DNA from: Bacillota bacterium
Lineage (GTDB): Bacteria > Bacillota > Sulfobacillia > Symbiobacteriales > ZC4RG38
NCBI GenBank assembly: GCA_003242505.1
Contig: QGUP01000146.1
Span: forward strand, 1-5,667
Length of the DNA: 5,667 nt
Direction: 5' to 3'
Shown here piece after piece: positions 1 to 5,446 of this stretch (within the stretch, counting starts at the first letter, position 1; every line of letters starts with the position of its first letter). The notes beneath the pieces are model-generated. The model had not been told where the DNA came from. It searched no databases and saw nothing but the letters and a program-made list of their open reading frames with translations. Both the position numbers and the translations under genes were made by a program.

Positions 1-82
1 TCGCCTTGAGGCCGCTGTCCCGGTCGTAGCAGAAGACCACCTGCTCGTGACCGTGTTTCCCCATGAGCTCAAAGACACCCAC
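1..82 (-). CDS. Second leucine/amino acid dehydrogenase, N-terminal fragment (cut by window edge)
   Basis: Only the first 27 codons are present; the gene continues past the left edge. Translation from a GTG start contains GHEQVVFCYDRDSGL, which matches the same segment of the complete leucine dehydrogenase at 1160-2233 (17 of 27 residues identical by eye). This is the N-terminal signature of the Glu/Leu/Phe/Val dehydrogenase family, which oxidatively deaminates amino acids to 2-oxo acids with NAD+. The start is fixed by a strong Shine-Dalgarno site (AGGAGGG, 89-95) 6 nt upstream. It lies 45 bp after the phosphate butyryltransferase stop, so it is probably co-transcribed. Because the family call rests on 27 residues, the substrate (Leu, Val, Phe or Glu) cannot be assigned, and whether the gene is intact beyond the edge is unknown. 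Confidence 0.85.
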   Translation of the reverse strand, partial: MGVFELMGKHGHEQVVFCYDRDSGLKA

Positions 83-88
83 CGGGAT

Positions 89-95
89 CCCTCCT
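89..95 (-). promoter_or_regulatory. Shine-Dalgarno site of the second dehydrogenase
   Basis: AGGAGGG on the minus strand lies 6 nt before the GTG at 82-80. It selects this GTG as the start of the partial dehydrogenase, which has no other candidate start nearby. Confidence 0.8.
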
Positions 96-127
96 GTTCC
101 AAGTCCAGCGGCAGCCGCCGGGAGGAC

Positions 128-1018
128 CTACACGAGGAGGCTCAGGGCGATGGCGTTGAGCTTGCTCTCCGGGCTGTCCGCCCGGGAGACCAGCACCACC
201 GGGGCCGCCGCGCCCAGGACTACCCCGCCCACCTTGGCGCCGGCGAGGTAAACCAGCCCCTTATACAGGATGTTGCCGGCCTCAATGTCGGGCACAATCA
301 GGATGTCCGCGTGGCCGGCCACCGGTCCCCCGACCCCCTTGTGCCGGGCCGCCTCCGGGGAGACCGCCAGGTCCATGGCCAGGGGCCCGTCCACCAGGCA
401 CCGGCCGAACTCGCCCCGGGCGCCCATCTCCTTCAGGGCCGCGGCATCGGTGGTCGCGGGCATGTCGGGGTTGACCACCTCCACCGCCGCCAGCACCGCC
501 ACCTTCGGCTCCTCGATGCCCAGGGCGTGGGCCAGGGAGACCGCGTTGCTGAGGATGGCCGCCTTGCCCGCGAGGTCCGGGGCGACGTTGAAGGCCGCGT
601 CGCTGATCAGGAGCAGCCGGCCCAGCGCCGGCACCTCCAGGACGAAGGTGTGGGTGAGCCGCCGGCCGGTCCGCAGGCCGGTCTCCCGGTTCAGCACCGC
701 CCGGAGCAGGGTGGCGGTGTCCAGCATCCCCTTCATGAGGACCTCCGCGCCCCCGGCCCGGACCCGGGCCACCGCCTGAGCCGCGGCCTCGGCCTTGTCG
801 GTGACGTGGACCACCTCATGCCGGCTCAGGTCGAGGCCCACCGCCGGGGCCAACCGGCGGATCTCCTCGCTGTCCCCGAACAGCACCGCCTGGCAGAGCC
901 CTTCCCGGTCGGCCAGGGCGATGGCCTCCAGCACCGCATGGTCCGCCGCCGCGGCCACCGCCACCCGCTTGGGCCCCCGGGCCCGGGCGGCTGCCAGGAT
1001 CTCTGCAAAGCTCTTCAT
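128..1018 (-). CDS. ptb: Phosphate butyryltransferase (phosphotransbutyrylase)
   Basis: This 296-residue protein has the normal length for the family. Phosphate butyryltransferase converts butyryl-CoA or branched acyl-CoA plus phosphate to acyl phosphate and CoA in the cytoplasm; butyrate kinase then makes ATP. The family is recognised from MKSFAEIL at the start, VLMKGMLDTATLLRAVLN (93-110), the SDAAFN block (139-144), VEVVNPDMPATTDAAAL (179-195) and the C-terminal VPDIEAGNILYKGLVYLAG (242-260) followed by PVVLVSRADS (273-282). Phosphate acetyltransferase is the close alternative, but adjacency to leucine dehydrogenase favours a branched-chain/butyryl enzyme. The ATG at 1018 is chosen because it begins the conserved N terminus and has GAGGGG about 8 nt upstream; the frame stays open to 1090 but without family similarity. 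It lies 141 bp after leucine dehydrogenase and 45 bp before the second dehydrogenase, consistent with one operon. Confidence 0.93.
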   Translation of the reverse strand: MKSFAEILAAARARGPKRVAVAAAADHAVLEAIALADREGLCQAVLFGDSEEIRRLAPAVGLDLSRHEVVHVTDKAEAAAQAVARVRAGGAEVLMKGMLDTATLLRAVLNRETGLRTGRRLTHTFVLEVPALGRLLLISDAAFNVAPDLAGKAAILSNAVSLAHALGIEEPKVAVLAAVEVVNPDMPATTDAAALKEMGARGEFGRCLVDGPLAMDLAVSPEAARHKGVGGPVAGHADILIVPDIEAGNILYKGLVYLAGAKVGGVVLGAAAPVVLVSRADSPESKLNAIALSLLV

Positions 1019-1109
1019 GTTCCGTTCCCCTCGCCTTCTGGATGACTGGGTGGGTCTTGTGCTGCGTCCGTCGCTGCCATGCCGATCCAACCGGCCGGGG
1101 CACCTGGGA

Positions 1110-1153
1110 GGAGGGGCGTTGGCTGGTCCCTGGGCCCGGGCGGCGCCCCCTCC
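1110..1153 (-). other. Predicted stem-loop between leucine dehydrogenase and ptb
   Basis: On the minus strand, GGAGGGGGCG (1153-1144) can pair with CGCCCCTCC (1118-1110) with one bulged G, closing a loop of about 25 nt. It begins 6 nt after the leucine dehydrogenase stop. No T-tract follows, so it does not look like an intrinsic terminator. It could tune relative expression or stability of the two operon parts. GC-rich sequence makes chance pairing likely. Confidence 0.3.
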
Positions 1154-1159
1154 GGGGTC

Positions 1160-2233
1160 TCAGCCCGGGGTGTAGATCCGGCGGAGGGCGGCAATCCGGC
1201 GGATCCGCTCCTCCGCCAGCCGTTCAGCGGCCTCCTGGGTCGGAATCCCCTCCCGGCGGCTGATCGCGAAGATCGCCCGCAGCCGGTCGTAGATGGCCGC
1301 GGCTTTCCGCAGCGCCCGTTCACGATTATACCCCAGGAGTTCGTCCGCGACCTGAATGAGGCCCCCGGAGTTGATGACAAAGTCCGGGGCGTAAAGGATG
1401 CCCCGCTCCATCAACATCCGGCCGTGGCGGGGCGCGGCCAGCTGGTTGTTGGCCGCCCCGGCGACGATCCGGCACCGGAGCCGGGGGATGGTCTCGTCGT
1501 TCAGGACGCCCCCCAGGGCGTTGGGGGAGAAGATGTCCGCGGGCACGTCGTAGATGGCCTCCGGCGGCACCGCTTCCACCTGGGGGTGGCGCTCCCGGAC
1601 CCGGGCCACGCTCTCCGGGGCGATGTCCGTGACCGTCACCCGGGCCCCGGCTTCCACCAGGTGGTCGACCAGCCGGGCGCCGACCTTGCCCAGGCCCTGG
1701 ACCGCGACGTGCCGGCCCCGGAGGCTCGGCTCGCCCCAGACCTCCGCCGCGGCGGCCAGCATCCCCTGATACACGCCGAAGGCGGTGACCACCCCCGAGT
1801 CGCCGCTGCCGCCATGTTCCTCCGGCAGGGCCACCAGGTAGGGGGTCTCCGCCCGGGACCAGACAAAGTCTTCCTTGGTGGTGCCAAGGTCCGTGCCGGT
1901 GATGAACCGGCCCCCCAGGGTCTGAACCATCCGGCCGAAGGCCCGGAACCGCTCCTCGGTCTTGTCGGTGCGGGGATCGCCCCAGATCACCGCCTTGCCG
2001 CCGCCGTGGTCCAGCCCCGCGGCCGCGGCCTTGTAGGTCATCCCCCGGGAGAGCCGGAGGGCATCTTCCAGGGCCTCCTCCTCGCTCCCGTAGGCCATCA
2101 TCCGGGTGCCGCCGAGGGCCGGCCCCAGGGTGGTGTCGTGGATGGCGATGATGGCCCTCAGCCCCGTGGCCCGGTCGTAGCAGAAGATGACCTGCTCGTG
2201 GCCGTACGCCGCCATCCGCTCGAAGATGTCCAC
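1160..2233 (-). CDS. Leucine dehydrogenase (Glu/Leu/Phe/Val dehydrogenase family)
   Basis: This 357-residue protein is close to the usual length of leucine dehydrogenase (about 360). It catalyses NAD+-dependent oxidative deamination of leucine, isoleucine and valine to branched 2-oxo acids in the cytoplasm, the first step of branched-chain amino acid breakdown. Visible family features are GHEQVIFCYD (11-20), GPALGGTRM (37-45), MTYKAAAAGLDHGGGKAV (65-82) with the two conserved lysines K68 and K80, GTDLGT (113-118) with the catalytic aspartate D115, a Rossmann GxGxxG (GLGKVG, 180-185), GAANNQL (259-265) and PDFVINSGGLI (283-293). The GTG start at 2233 has a purine-rich Shine-Dalgarno tract (2240-2251) upstream and matches the second dehydrogenase's N terminus. 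The frame stays open upstream to 2626, but that stretch is non-coding and carries the sigma-54 promoter. Valine or phenylalanine preference is not excluded by sequence alone. Known synonyms are ldh, leuDH and bcd. Confidence 0.94.
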   Translation of the reverse strand: MDIFERMAAYGHEQVIFCYDRATGLRAIIAIHDTTLGPALGGTRMMAYGSEEEALEDALRLSRGMTYKAAAAGLDHGGGKAVIWGDPRTDKTEERFRAFGRMVQTLGGRFITGTDLGTTKEDFVWSRAETPYLVALPEEHGGSGDSGVVTAFGVYQGMLAAAAEVWGEPSLRGRHVAVQGLGKVGARLVDHLVEAGARVTVTDIAPESVARVRERHPQVEAVPPEAIYDVPADIFSPNALGGVLNDETIPRLRCRIVAGAANNQLAAPRHGRMLMERGILYAPDFVINSGGLIQVADELLGYNRERALRKAAAIYDRLRAIFAISRREGIPTQEAAERLAEERIRRIAALRRIYTPG

Positions 2234-2239
2234 GGCGGG

Positions 2240-2251
2240 TCCCCCTCCCCC
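2240..2251 (-). promoter_or_regulatory. Shine-Dalgarno tract of leucine dehydrogenase
   Basis: GGGGGAGGGGGA on the minus strand ends 6 nt before the GTG at 2233. It is G-rich rather than canonical but contains GGAGG and supports this start over the upstream open frame. Confidence 0.6.
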
Positions 2252-2286
2252 AGCCCTGTTCGCCTCCGTCCAGCCCAGGGAACCCA

Positions 2287-2302
2287 AGCAAGTTCGGTGC
2301 CA
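2287..2302 (-). promoter_or_regulatory. Sigma-54 (-24/-12) promoter of the leucine dehydrogenase-ptb operon
   Basis: The minus strand reads TGGCACCGAACTTGCT. It matches the sigma-54 consensus TGGCACG-N4-TTGCW at every defined position except the seventh base (C for G), and the invariant GG-N10-GC spacing is exact. Taking the C at 2288 as -12 puts the transcription start near 2276, giving a leader of about 43 nt to the GTG at 2233. Sigma-54 control is established for the equivalent bkd operon of Bacillus subtilis (SigL with the activator BkdR). An enhancer-binding activator would be needed; none is in the window. Confidence 0.75.
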
Positions 2303-2437
2303 GGGATGGGCAGGCCGAAGGGGACCCGGCAGCGGGCGGCAACAGAGCGGGGGCGGCGCGTCGGGACGGGAGGCGAGGGCACCCGGATCGGGGGCGGCGC
2401 GGCCGGACCGGCGGCGGCGTTCTCCGACCCGAAGCGG

Positions 2438-2470
2438 CACACCGGGACCGCCGGCACCACACCGGGACCG
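2438..2470. repeat. 13-bp direct repeat, two copies, 20-bp period
   Basis: CACACCGGGACCG occurs at 2438-2450 and again at 2458-2470, a spacing of about two helical turns. The second copy lies inside an imperfect dyad (CCGG...CAC at 2451-2460 against GTG...CCGG at 2470-2479). The pair is roughly 160 to 195 bp upstream of the predicted sigma-54 start, so it could bind an activator. The function is inferred only from position. Confidence 0.45.
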
Positions 2471-2489
2471 TGCCACCGGTTGCAGGACC

Positions 2490-2522
2490 TTTGCATTTAC
2501 ATGCATGCAGACAGATGCGAAA
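2490..2522. promoter_or_regulatory. AT-rich dyad island, candidate upstream activator site
   Basis: This short AT-richer stretch stands out in very GC-rich surroundings. TTTGCAT (2490-2496) faces ATGCGAAA (2515-2522) as an inverted repeat with one mismatch, with the perfect 8-bp palindrome CATGCATG (2500-2507) between them. It is about 215 to 245 bp upstream of the predicted sigma-54 start, a usual distance for enhancer sites. No convincing -35/-10 promoter was found in it. Confidence 0.4.
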
Positions 2523-2585
2523 TCGGGGGGAGTTCCAGGGGCACCGCCCGGGGCTGGCGCCGCGCCGGGGTCAGCCCGAGGGTTC

Positions 2586-2617
2586 CGAGGCCCTGCCCAG
2601 GCCTGGGCAGGGCCTCG
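2586..2617. terminator. Perfect 32-bp palindrome after the GH1 remnant; possible terminator or operator
   Basis: CGAGGCCCTGCCCAGG is followed directly by its exact reverse complement. As RNA it would fold into a very stable GC-rich hairpin. It lies 5 bp after the GH1 remnant stop, which fits transcription termination of the sugar locus. No T-run follows on the minus strand, so a classic intrinsic terminator is not shown. An operator or a 3' stabilising hairpin remain possible. Confidence 0.5.
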
Positions 2618-2622
2618 CACCA

Positions 2623-3018
2623 TCACTGCACCTCGCCGGTCTCGATGACCTCCCGGTACCAGTGGAAACTGGCCTTGGGGATGATGCCGGCCTCCCGCAG
2701 CTCAGCGACGAGCCGCCGGTAGAAGTCCACCCTTCTGGGGTTGGGCGCCCCATCCCCCACCGGGAAGACCCGGGGCCAAGCGATGGAGAACCGGTACGCC
2801 CGGAGGCCGAGCTGCAGCATCAGGGCGACGTCCTCCCGGTACCGGTGGTAGTGGTCGCAGGCGACGTCGCCGGTATGCCCCTGGAAGGTCTTGCCGGGGG
2901 TGTGGCTGAACCGGTCCCAGATGGACTCGCCCCGGCCGTCGGCCCGGACCGCCCCCTCGATCTGGTAGGCCGAGGTGGCCGCTCCCCACAGGAAGTCGGC
3001 GGGAAAGCACACCGTCAC
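2623..3018 (-). pseudogene. Family 1 beta-glucosidase remnant with internal in-frame deletion
   Basis: The open frame encodes 131 residues, against about 440-460 for a normal GH1 beta-glucosidase/6-phospho-beta-glucosidase. Residues 1-112 are a clean GH1 N terminus: the GH1 N-terminal signature FLWGAATSAYQIEGA (9-23), ESIWDRF (31-37), DHYHRYREDV (55-64) and YRFSIAWPRVFP (75-86). Residues 113-131, IPKASFHWYREVIETGEVQ, match the extreme C terminus of the family (typically IPK-S-WY--VI). Some 310-330 residues are therefore missing, including the acid/base Glu of the NEP motif and the nucleophile Glu of the ENG motif, so no glycosidase activity is expected. The GTG start has a strong Shine-Dalgarno site (GGAGGAA, 3025-3031, 6 nt spacing) and the stop is intact, so a short protein could still be made. 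It lies 91 bp after the GH2 gene. An assembly error could give the same picture. Confidence 0.88.
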
Positions 3019-3024
3019 GGGTGA

Positions 3025-3031
3025 TTCCTCC
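3025..3031 (-). promoter_or_regulatory. Shine-Dalgarno site of the GH1 remnant
   Basis: GGAGGAA on the minus strand lies 6 nt before the GTG at 3018. It is retained intact although the gene has lost its core, and it fixes the start. Confidence 0.75.
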
Positions 3032-3033
3032 GC

Positions 3034-3101
3034 ACCTGGTGAAGATGGCTGCCTGGCGAAGGTGGCTACCTGGTGAAGGTGGGCGCCGGGCGAAGATGGC
3101 T
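3034..3101. repeat. Four tandem copies of a 17-bp repeat
   Basis: Four head-to-tail 17-bp units occupy the gap between the GH2 stop and the GH1 Shine-Dalgarno site: 3034-3050 ACCTGGTGAAGATGGCT, 3051-3067 GCCTGGCGAAGGTGGCT, 3068-3084 ACCTGGTGAAGGTGGGC and 3085-3101 GCCGGGCGAAGATGGCT. They differ mainly by transitions; units 1 and 3, and units 2 and 4, are closest at the start of the unit. The period is not a multiple of three, so this is not protein repeat coding. The third unit contains ACCT-N5-AGGT, able to form a small hairpin. Confidence 0.85.
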
Positions 3102-3109
3102 GCCCACCC

Positions 3110-5446
3110 TCACAGCATCGACGGGATCTCTCCTGTGGGGGGCGCCGGCGGGGTCACCTCGGCCTCTGCTGTGGCGAGGGGGCGGCCCTCCCGGTCCACG
3201 AGCGCCGCCCGCACCGTAAGGGGCGGCCGCACGCCGGGGAGGTGCCACCGGGCCACCACCTGACTGGCGTCGGTGTCCACGGGCTGAACGGGCCGGCGCT
3301 CCTCCAGCACCACCCGGCCGGTGGCGTCGGTGGCAGTGACGGACAGGGCGGCCGCCGCCACCGGGGCCGCGGTGTCGTTCACCACCCAGGCGGCGAGGGT
3401 GTAAGCCGCCGGGCCGGCGGAGAGCGGGTCGGCCGTCCCTGTCCCCGGGCCCTGGTCGCCCACCGGCTCCAGGGTGAAGGTCAGGAGCACCGGGGCAAAG
3501 GCCGCCCGGATGGCCGCGAAGGCCGCCTTGGGCCGGCGCTTGTGGTCCAGGATCGACCAGGTGATGGCCGGCCAGGTGTCGACAAAGTGGAACTGGAGCA
3601 CGCCGCTGGTGGGCTGGTACTTCCGCCGGCGGAGGGACTCGATGACCCGGCGGTAGAACCGGGCCTGGTACTCCTGGCTCTCCGCCACCATCGCCTCCAG
3701 GGAGGGGGCCTCCCGGGGGAACCACCGCCGGTAGATGTTGGGCTGGAACCCCCGGCGGCGCCAGGCCTCCCAGTCCGGCGGCCATAGCTCGTCGGGGCTC
3801 AGCATCTCCCGAAGGGTCTCTACTCCGGGCAGGGACTGGGTGCCGCACTCGGTGACAAAGTAGGGGCGGTAGGCCTCCACATCGTCGAGGGCGCCCCAGT
3901 ACCATCCGTTCCACAGCACGCTGAAGTGCTGGCGGGTGAACCGGTCAAGGTCCTCGAGGGTCCTGAAGTACGCCGGCGGATCCCCGGGGTGGGCGAGCAC
4001 CGAATCCTTGACGATCGGTCGGGTGGGATCCATCGCCGCCACCGCGTGCCAGAGGGCTTCGTCCAGCTTGTTGTAGTCGTGCAGCCGCGACTCGGAGTGG
4101 AGGCACCACAGGACCACCGAGGGATGGTTCCGGAGCTGCTCCACCACCCCCCGGGCCACCGCCACCGCCCGGGCGATGAACTCCGGGGTGCTCTCGTAGC
4201 CCCACTGGAAGGGCAGATCCTGCCAGACCAGGATGCCCAGTTCATCGCAGGCGTCGTAGAACTCCGGGGGCTCCACGTGGGAGAAGACCCGGACCATGTT
4301 CATGTTGGCTTCCCGCATCAGCGCCACGTCCCGGCGGCGCTCTTCGGGGCCCACCGCGGACAGGAAGTGGGCGGAGAGGTAGTTGGTCCCCCGGGCGAAG
4401 ATCCGCTGTCCGTTGAGGTAGAGCCCCCACTCCGGGTCCTTGTGGAAGGAGCGGATCCCGATCCGGCGCTCGGCCCGGACCGGCGCCCAGAACCCCTCGG
4501 CCGGCTCCACCGGCTGGAGCTCCACGGCCAACCGGTAGAGGTGCGGGTAGCCCCGGTCCCAGGTCCACCACAGGGCCGGCCACTCAACCTTGAGGGCCAG
4601 GGTGTGGGTGGAGAGGCCCGGCGGCAGGGTCACCACCGCCGGAGGGGCGGCGATCCCGTCGCCCACGAAGTTGTCCGGCTGCAGGCTGAGGACCGCGGCC
4701 GCCCGCCGGGGCCGGGGGCCTTCGTTTGCCACCTGGATGGCGACCACCACGTCTGCGGCCTCGTGGTCCGGGCCCAGCCAGGTCTGGACATCGACCCGGA
4801 GGATGTGGACCGGGGGCCGGTAGTGGAGCCGCACCTCCCGCCAGATGCCGCCGGGGTTGGTGACAGGCCGGGGATACTGGGGGTTGGCGCTGGAGGGCAC
4901 CTCCGGGCAGTCCAGGAGGGGGCGCTGCTCCACCGGCAAGCAGTCCCAGTGGTAGGTGCCGCCCTTGGCGATCCGCTTGTGCTCCGGCCGGGGATCGAGG
5001 GGGGCCTCAACCCGCACCACCAGCAGGTTCTCCTCCCCGGGCCGGAGCGCCCGGGCCACCCGGAAGGCAAAGGGCTCGGCCTCCCCTTCATGGGTGCCCA
5101 GGTAGTGGCCATTGAGCCAGACCTCGGCCCGGTAGTCGACCCCGTCGAACTCCAGATAGGGCACCCGGTCCGCCGGCAGGGGCGGTGGGACAAAGCGCCG
5201 CCGGTACCAGGCGGTGCCGGCGTGGTCCACCCCCTGGGCCTGCCAGTGGCCCGGCACCCGGATGGGCTGCCAGCGGCCCCCGGCGAACTCCGGCCACCAG
5301 GGCTCGGCCCCAGCGGCTTCCTCTTCCGGCGTGATGGGCCAGAACTCCCAGATACCACTGAGGGAAAGCATAAAGCCGGTCACTGCCGCCATCTCTGCAC
5401 CCGGAGTCGACTGCGCAGAAGCCGCTGTCGGTCTCTGGGTTGTCAC
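3110..5446 (-). CDS. Family 2 glycoside hydrolase (beta-mannosidase/beta-galactosidase-like)
   Basis: This 778-residue protein has the GH2 domain order: N-terminal sugar-binding beta-sandwich (about 25-210, with WYRRRF near 80 and VWLNGHYLGTHEG at 109-121), immunoglobulin-like domain (about 212-330), TIM barrel (about 330-650) and a C-terminal beta domain. Segments such as FYDACDELGILVWQDLPF (396-413) and DTWPAITWSILD (623-634) resemble beta-mannosidases. The likely acid/base is E452 in LWCLHSES and the likely nucleophile is E533 in FVTECGTQS. It should release a beta-linked sugar from glycan ends; which sugar cannot be told. No signal peptide is seen, so it is probably cytoplasmic. The GTG at 5446 is chosen because it overlaps the LacI stop as GTGA and has GGAG about 6 nt upstream; the ATG at 5392 is an alternative, since the fold starts after it. 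Serine precedes the acid/base where clan GH-A usually has asparagine. Confidence 0.9.
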   Translation of the reverse strand: MTTQRPTAASAQSTPGAEMAAVTGFMLSLSGIWEFWPITPEEEAAGAEPWWPEFAGGRWQPIRVPGHWQAQGVDHAGTAWYRRRFVPPPLPADRVPYLEFDGVDYRAEVWLNGHYLGTHEGEAEPFAFRVARALRPGEENLLVVRVEAPLDPRPEHKRIAKGGTYHWDCLPVEQRPLLDCPEVPSSANPQYPRPVTNPGGIWREVRLHYRPPVHILRVDVQTWLGPDHEAADVVVAIQVANEGPRPRRAAAVLSLQPDNFVGDGIAAPPAVVTLPPGLSTHTLALKVEWPALWWTWDRGYPHLYRLAVELQPVEPAEGFWAPVRAERRIGIRSFHKDPEWGLYLNGQRIFARGTNYLSAHFLSAVGPEERRRDVALMREANMNMVRVFSHVEPPEFYDACDELGILVWQDLPFQWGYESTPEFIARAVAVARGVVEQLRNHPSVVLWCLHSESRLHDYNKLDEALWHAVAAMDPTRPIVKDSVLAHPGDPPAYFRTLEDLDRFTRQHFSVLWNGWYWGALDDVEAYRPYFVTECGTQSLPGVETLREMLSPDELWPPDWEAWRRRGFQPNIYRRWFPREAPSLEAMVAESQEYQARFYRRVIESLRRRKYQPTSGVLQFHFVDTWPAITWSILDHKRRPKAAFAAIRAAFAPVLLTFTLEPVGDQGPGTGTADPLSAGPAAYTLAAWVVNDTAAPVAAAALSVTATDATGRVVLEERRPVQPVDTDASQVVARWHLPGVRPPLTVRAALVDREGRPLATAEAEVTPPAPPTGEIPSML

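Larger units (their letters stand above)
2234..2622. other. 389-bp intergenic regulatory region
   Basis: No gene is supported here. Open frames cross it on both strands, but none has a Shine-Dalgarno site or recognisable protein similarity. From right to left it holds the 32-bp palindrome (2586-2617), GC-rich sequence, an AT-richer island (about 2489-2522), a 13-bp direct repeat with 20-bp period (2438-2470), about 130 bp of low-complexity GC-rich sequence, the sigma-54 promoter (2287-2302) and the leader with its Shine-Dalgarno tract. The distance between the island and the promoter suits a sigma-54 enhancer arrangement. Confidence 0.7.

Noticed and set aside
47..1045. Plus-strand open frame opposite ptb (332 codons)
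   Set aside because: It has the same antisense shadow character; ptb on the minus strand is unambiguous.
2292..2303. Possible T-box riboswitch core (TGGCACCG) upstream of leucine dehydrogenase
   Set aside because: The full T-box consensus (AGGGTGGNACCGCG) is not met and no specifier, antiterminator or terminator structures are visible. The same bases are explained better by the sigma-54 -24 element.
2461..2483. Second sigma-54 site around TGGCACGGTCCC / TTGCA
   Set aside because: TGGCAC and TTGCA both occur, but on opposite strands, and neither has the required GG-N10-GC spacing.
2489..2522. Sigma-70 type promoter in the AT-rich island
   Set aside because: TGTAAA could serve as a -10, but no acceptable -35 is found at 16-18 bp, and the site is more than 250 bp from the gene.
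2234..2626. Possible 131-residue N-terminal extension of leucine dehydrogenase
   Set aside because: The frame is open by GC bias only. It has no family similarity, would overlap the palindrome, and contains the sigma-54 promoter; the GTG at 2233 has a ribosome site and matches the paralogue's start.
1079..2722. Long plus-strand open frame opposite leucine dehydrogenase (547 codons)
   Set aside because: It is antisense to a clearly recognised gene, is rich in Gly/Pro/Arg/His as expected from GC-rich shadow frames, and resembles no protein family.
3034..3101. CRISPR array
   Set aside because: The repeats are only 17 bp and directly adjacent with no spacers, and no cas genes are nearby.
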